Origin: Malachius bipustulatus
Taxonomy: Eukaryota > Arthropoda > Insecta > Coleoptera > Melyridae
Reading direction: 5' to 3'
Length of the DNA: 64,000 nt
Assembly (NCBI GenBank): GCA_910589415.1
Contig: OU342635.1
Span: 13,826,001-13,890,000 of the forward strand
A program made the translations under genes and the position numbers. The notes under the pieces are model-generated. The model worked only from the letters and a program-made list of their open reading frames with translations. It made no database searches and had not been told where the DNA came from. Positions 58,805 through 64,000 of this stretch are shown here, in pieces (positions within the stretch are counted from its first letter, which is position 1; each line of letters opens with the position of its first letter).

Positions 58805-59477
58805 ACCCAATTTATCTTTATCTTATTTGGCTTTTATGTATCTAGGATTTTCATAAAATAAATCTCATAATTATTTGAACTTTACGATTTGTCTGCGATA
58901 TCACTTGAAATTTATATAAATTTCTCTTGTTGCTTACTGCATGAATTTTTTATTGAAAGCTTTTGCATGACTTAGTTTTAAGCGTTATTGTTTCCTAATA
59001 TATGTGTACCTACCTAATTATCTTTGTGCAAAGTGCCGTGCCGCGAAAATACCTACTTTTTCTTACCGCTACACTGCCGCTAAAGGGTAACCCGTCAGGG
59101 AGCTTTACGGAGTGGTTGATTATACCGTCGCGATGTCTCGAGCAAGTTTTAGAGAAGCTTAATTCCGTACGGAGAGGATACTCGATACGAGAGCTCTGTA
59201 GTTAAGCTGTCTTTGAAAACTGTATCCAAAAATCTTTCCCTGAAAATTACCTTACCATTTTCTCATTAAGTTAGGTTAGGTTTCCATTAATCTTTGACTC
59301 TCCAGTCAGCTGTTGGTATTAGTGCCGACGAGCGCTAAAGCTACGAGCAGTGTTGCGACGTATCCCTAGCATTCTTTACGTCAAACGTAGAAAACGAATT
59401 CTTTACGTGTAAAGATACACCATAGCGTCACATAGCTTTTACGATCCCTACCTTACCGACTTTAGTAGATTTCAATC
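58805..59477 (+). other. Leader and presumed 5' LTR region of the Ty3/Gypsy element
   Basis: The bases just before gag should hold the 5' LTR, primer binding site and leader. No convincing PBS was identified; TGGTATTAGTGCCG at 59314 is a possible but unsupported candidate. ATTCTTTACGT is repeated at 59371-59381 and 59398-59408, the second copy starting the palindrome CTTTACGTGTAAAG. The 3' LTR lies beyond the window, so LTR limits stay open. Confidence 0.4.
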
Positions 59478-60908
59478 ATGAATCCCGTTCTAGCTTTATT
59501 AAGTGAAGAACTCGCTTACGAAATAGCGATTAGAAAACAAGTCCCATTTAATACACAGGAGAAAAGACGAATTCAGTTTCGTGCCCTGTTAAATAGGGAA
59601 GAAAATCCTCTTTCTATTTCCGAATCTGTCTACCCCTTTGACAAAGATTCTGCAGAGGTGAAAAAGACTCTTGCAGATTTGAAAATCAAAATACAGGACG
59701 CTCCCTTGTCTCTTAATGACCCTATCTGTCAAAGAATTCAATGTCGTCTGAATCATGTGATCTCTAGAATCAATAGATTCAAACTTGATCAAGATCCTGA
59801 AGCAAAAGCTTTAGCTGATGATTTATTTTCTGAGGCTTTAGAATTAGAAGGTCAATGGCTTCTGAAAAACGACCAGTCCCTAGACCAAACTGATAACTCA
59901 CCCAATTCCCAGAGTGCATCAAGCTCTACTGTCTCCACTCATTCTAGACCTAGTGTTCCAGTTTATAAATGGAATATTAAATTTTCTGGCTCTTCTAAGG
60001 ATAATTTGATCCAATTTCTAGAAAAGGTCAAAGAACTTCAAAGGTCGAGAAATGTCTCAGACCGCGATCTTTTTGATTCGGCAATGGATCTTTTTGAAGA
60101 CAAGGCTCTGATTTGGTTTCGCAGTGTTGCCAGCTCAATTATTTCTTGGGAAGATCTCAAGAATAAATTGAAAATTACTTTTCTCCCCCTCTCTTACGAT
60201 GATGACCTATTAGAGGAAATCAAACAAAGAACTCATGGTGAATTTGAGTTAGTTGCTATCTATGTTGCCTCGATGCAAGGCTTATTTAAGAGATTGTCTA
60301 CTCCTCCATCAGAAGTGGAGCAATTTAAAATAATCAAGAAAAATCTTCATCCCTACTTCCAAAACCATCTTGCCCTTGTTGAGGTAAACAACATTCAGGA
60401 CATAATTTCAATTGGAAAGAAGTTAGAAGATAATAGGACTATTATCCAACAATATCGCCCCCCTCCCTCTAAGAAGGTTCAAAGTCTCTTAAATTCAGAC
60501 CTAGCATGTTCTGGAGAACCAGCTTCTTTCTCTTCTCGTAAAGCCAGAGGCACACCAACTAAAGGTGCACCTACACCTAGTAACACCAAGATCCCTGTTA
60601 CTAACCTTTCTGCAGTCACCTGTTGGAATTGTTCCAACAAAGGTCATACCTATGTAAGGTGTAATCTCCCTAGAAAAGTTTTCTGTTATGGCTGTGGTCA
60701 TAAAAATGTCTACAAGTCTAAATGCCCCTCATGTTCGGCAGATTTCCTGAACTCTCTCAAAGTCACTTCTCGTTCAAAAAACGGCGAAGTTGCACAACAG
60801 GGTGCAGTGCGACAACAAGAGACAAGCCGCCCAAAGCAAGCCCTTGTAGAAAAGAGCTTGAAGTCAAAGGACGATCAGTCTCCTCCCTCTCCAAAAGACC
60901 AGCACTAG
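59478..60908 (+). CDS. gag: Gag protein of Ty3/Gypsy retrotransposon
   Basis: 476 residues. It would assemble the cytoplasmic virus-like particle and bind the element's RNA. Residues about 160-330 (from VYKWNIKFSGSS) look like the retrotransposon Gag capsid domain, with the helical FEDKALIWFRS block. Residues 330-380 are a Ser/Pro/Lys-rich linker. CWNCSNKGHTYVRC (382-395) is a classical CX2CX4HX4C zinc knuckle, followed by a second CX2CX9CX2C cluster (403-419), a pairing common in insect Ty3/Gypsy Gags. The tail is basic. The start is the first Met in the frame, directly after the leader. The 3' end overlaps pol by 187 nt in the -1 frame. Confidence 0.9.
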   Translation: MNPVLALLSEELAYEIAIRKQVPFNTQEKRRIQFRALLNREENPLSISESVYPFDKDSAEVKKTLADLKIKIQDAPLSLNDPICQRIQCRLNHVISRINRFKLDQDPEAKALADDLFSEALELEGQWLLKNDQSLDQTDNSPNSQSASSSTVSTHSRPSVPVYKWNIKFSGSSKDNLIQFLEKVKELQRSRNVSDRDLFDSAMDLFEDKALIWFRSVASSIISWEDLKNKLKITFLPLSYDDDLLEEIKQRTHGEFELVAIYVASMQGLFKRLSTPPSEVEQFKIIKKNLHPYFQNHLALVEVNNIQDIISIGKKLEDNRTIIQQYRPPPSKKVQSLLNSDLACSGEPASFSSRKARGTPTKGAPTPSNTKIPVTNLSAVTCWNCSNKGHTYVRCNLPRKVFCYGCGHKNVYKSKCPSCSADFLNSLKVTSRSKNGEVAQQGAVRQQETSRPKQALVEKSLKSKDDQSPPSPKDQH

Positions 60909-63900
60909 TATCTTCCAGTTATCTTGTTGATTTCACTATTCAAAAGGAACAGTGGAAATCATGGTTGCAAAAAGTTGCAAACTTTTTCGAATCTTTTCGA
61001 ATACCTCCTAAAAAGGACATACCCAAACCAAGTGCTGACTCTTTAATACCTGTTATAGCTCCAATCTTATTATCTAACCCTGTTGACAATAGACCATTTA
61101 TAGCTGTCAAAATGTGTGACGTACCTTATACAGCCCTCTTTGACACCGGCGCCAATATCTCTGTTTGTGATTTGGAAACTATGCAGGAAGTTCTGGGTGA
61201 ACTACCCATCCCTTCCAAAAATTCGGATTTGTTGTGTTCCCTGAAAAATGCTGACGGTTCCCCTCTATCTGTTATCGACATAATTGAACTTGACCTGACC
61301 ATAGATGACGTCACAAAGAAAGTCCAATTCCATGTGGTATCTTCCATATCACCACAAATTATCTTGGGAATAGACGTAGCTCGTATTTTCAACATGATGA
61401 TTAATTTCGTAAATGAATCTTTCGAAGTTCATCCCGGTGATCCTTCGTCTTCATTATCTCCTATCTTACCTAATGAACTTACGGTTTGCGCTATCAATAA
61501 GATTCAGGATATCTCTTGTTTACCTCCTACCGACCTGTCTAGACTTGAATCGACGATAGACAAATTCAAAAGTTTGGCCCGTGTTGATATACTCCCTGAA
61601 ACCAATGTGCTATGCCATTCCATAGAAACAAAAGACGCTAAGCCTTTTAGACAGAGACAATATCCATTATCTCCAACCCTTCAACAATATCTAAATGAAG
61701 AGGTAGATAAATTACTTAAGTTGGAAATTGTCGAAAAAAGTAATTCTCCTTGGGTGTCCCCTGTTCTTTTGGTCCGCAAGAAAGACAAAACATACCGTAT
61801 GTGTTTCGATGGTCGGAAACTAAACGAGATCACCACACATGACTCATATCCCCTGCCTAGAATTGATACTATCTTGAGCAAGCTCAAAGACGCTAATTAT
61901 CTTACCTCCATCGATTTAAAGCAGGCTTTCTTTCAAGTTCCTTTGGACGAAGAATCCCGCCCAAAGACCGCTTTTGTAGTCCCCGGGAGAGGTTTATTCC
62001 AATTCCGACGAATGCCTTTCGGACTGAGAAACAGTGCTCAAACCCAGCAACGACTTATGGACACAATTTTAGGTCCAGCTTTGGAGCCATTTGTTTTTGT
62101 TTATCTTGACGATATAATCATCGCCACGAATAGTTTCGAGAAACATCTAGAAATTTTAAGGGAAGTATACGAGCGTTTAAAAGACGCTAATCTTACTGTC
62201 AACTTCGACAAATGTCACTTCTGTCGAGATTCTCTCTCCTTTTTGGGTTTTATTATCGATAGAAACGGATTGCGAGTTAGTGAAGAGAAAGTTAAATCGA
62301 TTATTGAGTCCCCTGTTCCTCATAACACCACTGGAGTAAGACACGTCCTAGGTATCTTACAATATTATAGGCGTTTCATAAAGGATTTTTCTACAATCAG
62401 TGCTCCTATCTCAGCTCTGCTGCATAACCGAAAAAAGGGACAGTCGATAACTTGGAACTCAGAAGCTGATCAAGCTTTCAAACTTCTCAAAGAACGACTA
62501 ACTACAGCTCCCGTTCTAGCTAGCCCAGATTTCTCGAAGCCCTTTTGCATACAGACGGATGCAAGTGATTTCGGGTTAGGTGCGGTGCTCTTTCAACTTG
62601 AGGGAGATTTTGAACATCCCATTGCTTTTGCTAGTCGAATGCTCTCGAAAGCCGAGAAGAAATACACCGTTACCGAAAGAGAATGTTTAGGTGTCCTCTT
62701 TGGTATAGAATATTTTCGCCCTTATGTCGAAGGTGCAAATTTTACAGTTTACACCGATCATGCCTCTCTTCTCTGGCTTCGCACGTTAAAAGATCCTATG
62801 GGTCGTGTAGCTAGATGGTGTTTACGCCTCAGCCAGTTTGATTTCGACATTAAACATCGAAAAGGCACTTGCAATGTCCCTGCAGACTATCTTTCCCGTT
62901 CTATTTCTTCTATCTCTCTTCAAAACTTTGTACCTGATGATTGGTATAAAGACATGGTCTCCAAAGTTACCGAGTTTCCTGAGAAATACCCTGACTTTAC
63001 CATCAAAGACAATATTCTTTATAAACATGTTAAGCCTCGAGTGGAAGTCGTGTCTAACCTATCTGATTGGAAAATTGTTGTCCCTACTCCTAACCGGGAG
63101 GAAATAATTGCTCAATTCCATGACCCTCCAACTTCTGCACATTTTGGAGTAAGCAAAACTTTGGCGAGAATTTCTGAAGTTTATTATTGGCCCAAAATGG
63201 TTGTCTCAGTCAAAAAGTACGTGAGAAACTGCCAGGTTTGTGGAGCACACAAAGCCCCAAACACTGCTCGCGTAGGACTCATGGGTAATTATAAGAAAAT
63301 CAATTTTCCCTTCCAATTTCTCTCTATTGACTTCATGGGACCTTTCCCTCGATCCAAGGCTAGAAACACCCAACTTTTAGTCGTCACTGATTGGTTTTCG
63401 AAATTCGTTTTGGTTAAACCAATGCCTAATGCTACAGCAGCTGCCGTTACCAAATTTCTTGAGAACCAAGTGTTCTTAATTTTCGGTGTGCCTCAAATTC
63501 TGCTTTGTGACAACGCTCAAATCTTTAAAAGCAGTCTATTTACTAATTTGCTGAAAAACTACGAAGTTAACTTGTGGTATAGCGCCAGGCATTTATCTCA
63601 GGTGAATCCGACCGAGAGAACGAATCGTACCATCCTTACAGCCATCTCATCTTACATCCGTGATAATCATAAAGATTGGGATAAAAATGTTTATAAAATT
63701 GCACAAGCAATTAACTTATCGGTGAGCGAAGTTACTAAACACGCTCCAGCTTTCCTACTTTTCGCTAGAAATGTCCCTGTAGACGGAACCTTTTACGGTC
63801 CAGTCTCAGATAATTATCTAGAATTACCTGATGATCTGTCTTATGTTCATCGAGAACAAGACATATCTAAATTACCTCCTATCTTCAGCGATATACGTGA

Positions 63901-64000
63901 TAGACTCAAGAAAGCTTACGAAGTAAGTAAGAAACATTACGACTTACGCAAGCGCCCCGATGTTTTCACCGAGGGTGACCTCGTCTGGAAACATACCTAC
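60722..64000 (+). CDS. pol: Pol polyprotein of Ty3/Gypsy retrotransposon (3' partial)
   Basis: 1093 codons are open to the window edge; the true N-terminus is set by frameshifting from gag at about 60779. Protease: FDTGANIS with catalytic Asp at 61142. Reverse transcriptase: SIDLKQAFFQ (Asp 61913), PFGLRNSAQTQQ and VYLDD (Asp 62108, 62111). RNase H: QTDASDFGLGAV (Asp 62558), TERECLG and VYTDHASL. Integrase: zinc finger with His at 63119 and 63140 and Cys at 63230 and 63239; catalytic Asp 63329, Asp 63509 and Glu 63614. The last two are separated by 34 residues rather than the usual 35, and the NPTERTN ending replaces the common HPQ..GQVER form. All catalytic residues are present. The polyprotein copies and integrates the element. 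Confidence 0.93.
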   Translation, partial: MPLMFGRFPELSQSHFSFKKRRSCTTGCSATTRDKPPKASPCRKELEVKGRSVSSLSKRPALVSSSYLVDFTIQKEQWKSWLQKVANFFESFRIPPKKDIPKPSADSLIPVIAPILLSNPVDNRPFIAVKMCDVPYTALFDTGANISVCDLETMQEVLGELPIPSKNSDLLCSLKNADGSPLSVIDIIELDLTIDDVTKKVQFHVVSSISPQIILGIDVARIFNMMINFVNESFEVHPGDPSSSLSPILPNELTVCAINKIQDISCLPPTDLSRLESTIDKFKSLARVDILPETNVLCHSIETKDAKPFRQRQYPLSPTLQQYLNEEVDKLLKLEIVEKSNSPWVSPVLLVRKKDKTYRMCFDGRKLNEITTHDSYPLPRIDTILSKLKDANYLTSIDLKQAFFQVPLDEESRPKTAFVVPGRGLFQFRRMPFGLRNSAQTQQRLMDTILGPALEPFVFVYLDDIIIATNSFEKHLEILREVYERLKDANLTVNFDKCHFCRDSLSFLGFIIDRNGLRVSEEKVKSIIESPVPHNTTGVRHVLGILQYYRRFIKDFSTISAPISALLHNRKKGQSITWNSEADQAFKLLKERLTTAPVLASPDFSKPFCIQTDASDFGLGAVLFQLEGDFEHPIAFASRMLSKAEKKYTVTERECLGVLFGIEYFRPYVEGANFTVYTDHASLLWLRTLKDPMGRVARWCLRLSQFDFDIKHRKGTCNVPADYLSRSISSISLQNFVPDDWYKDMVSKVTEFPEKYPDFTIKDNILYKHVKPRVEVVSNLSDWKIVVPTPNREEIIAQFHDPPTSAHFGVSKTLARISEVYYWPKMVVSVKKYVRNCQVCGAHKAPNTARVGLMGNYKKINFPFQFLSIDFMGPFPRSKARNTQLLVVTDWFSKFVLVKPMPNATAAAVTKFLENQVFLIFGVPQILLCDNAQIFKSSLFTNLLKNYEVNLWYSARHLSQVNPTERTNRTILTAISSYIRDNHKDWDKNVYKIAQAINLSVSEVTKHAPAFLLFARNVPVDGTFYGPVSDNYLELPDDLSYVHREQDISKLPPIFSDIRDRLKKAYEVSKKHYDLRKRPDVFTEGDLVWKHTY
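60776..60806 (+). promoter_or_regulatory. Probable -1 ribosomal frameshift signal between gag and pol
   Basis: In the gag frame the codons TCA AAA AAC contain the slippery heptamer A AAA AAC (60776-60782), which fits X XXY YYZ. Eight bases later TGCAC (60791-60795) can pair with GTGCA (60802-60806) around a 6-nt loop, extendable by two G-U pairs. The heptamer lies inside the gag/pol overlap, after the last stop in the pol frame (60719-60721). Slippage here would yield Gag-Pol. The stem is short; a larger pseudoknot was not resolved. Confidence 0.7.

Larger units (their letters stand above)
59478..64000 (+). mobile_element. Ty3/Gypsy LTR retrotransposon, 3' end outside window
   Basis: Gag and Pol follow each other in the order Gag, protease, reverse transcriptase, RNase H, integrase, the Ty3/Gypsy arrangement. 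Both frames are free of stops, so the copy looks young and may be active. The left limit given is the gag start; the 5' LTR lies further left and was not delimited. An env-like gene beyond pol cannot be excluded. Confidence 0.92.

Noticed and set aside
59314..59328. TGGTATTAGTGCCG as primer binding site of the Ty3/Gypsy element
   Set aside because: I cannot match it to a tRNA 3' end and the bases before it do not look like an LTR end.
59589..61887. Minus-strand frames opposite gag and pol
   Set aside because: Antisense shadows of well supported coding sequence.
1..64000. CRISPR arrays, bacterial operons, rRNA genes
   Set aside because: No regularly spaced identical repeats, no prokaryotic gene organisation and no rRNA-like sequence was seen; the window is eukaryotic.

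Overview
This is a 64 kb stretch of an AT-rich animal nuclear genome, almost certainly an arthropod and most likely an insect. The reasons are the transposon repertoire (R1-clade, CFDP2/RTE-like and Jockey/CR1-like non-LTR elements, a mariner relative, Ty3/Gypsy elements, many TA-flanked foldback elements) and the absence of dense genes. The order cannot be settled from the sequence. I could not identify any host protein-coding gene. The window reads as intergenic or intronic DNA of a gene-poor region, with scattered GC-rich islands that may be regulatory and one candidate promoter/first non-coding exon near 36.0-36.64 kb.

Layout. 1-12.6 kb: mostly unique AT-rich DNA, with a TGACGT-rich patch (5.4-5.8 kb) and a minisatellite (7.49-7.70 kb). 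12.6-14.0 kb: a degenerate tandem repeat and then a 5'-truncated R1-clade retrotransposon relic (minus strand). 16.6-19.1 kb: a decayed CFDP2/RTE-like retrotransposon (minus strand), split by a later LTR-retrotransposon insertion that has an exact ACTT target-site duplication and a tRNA-Lys-type primer binding site. 21-26.5 kb: inverted-repeat and foldback elements, a hairpin and a core-promoter-like module. 28.9-30 kb: a relic of a dispersed, transposon-like gene with a CXC-type C-terminus, overlapping an inverted repeat. 36 kb: GC-rich promoter candidate. 42.9-48 kb: three long foldback elements, one nested inside another. 51.6-54.7 kb: an intact 1029-codon ORF of a non-LTR retrotransposon (minus strand). 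55.2-55.8 kb: a rearranged, inverted mariner transposase relic. 59.5-64 kb: a Ty3/Gypsy LTR retrotransposon with intact gag and an open pol reading frame that runs off the window end.

The genes that can be named are all selfish elements. In the Ty3/Gypsy element, gag and pol overlap by 187 nt in a -1 relationship, and the overlap contains the heptamer A AAA AAC followed by a short stem, so Pol is probably made by -1 ribosomal frameshifting. The non-LTR ORF carries an endonuclease, a reverse transcriptase and a C-terminal zinc-knuckle-like motif, and could be autonomous. Many of the DNA elements share TACAGGGTG-type ends next to TA, suggesting one amplifying Tc1/mariner-like terminal sequence.
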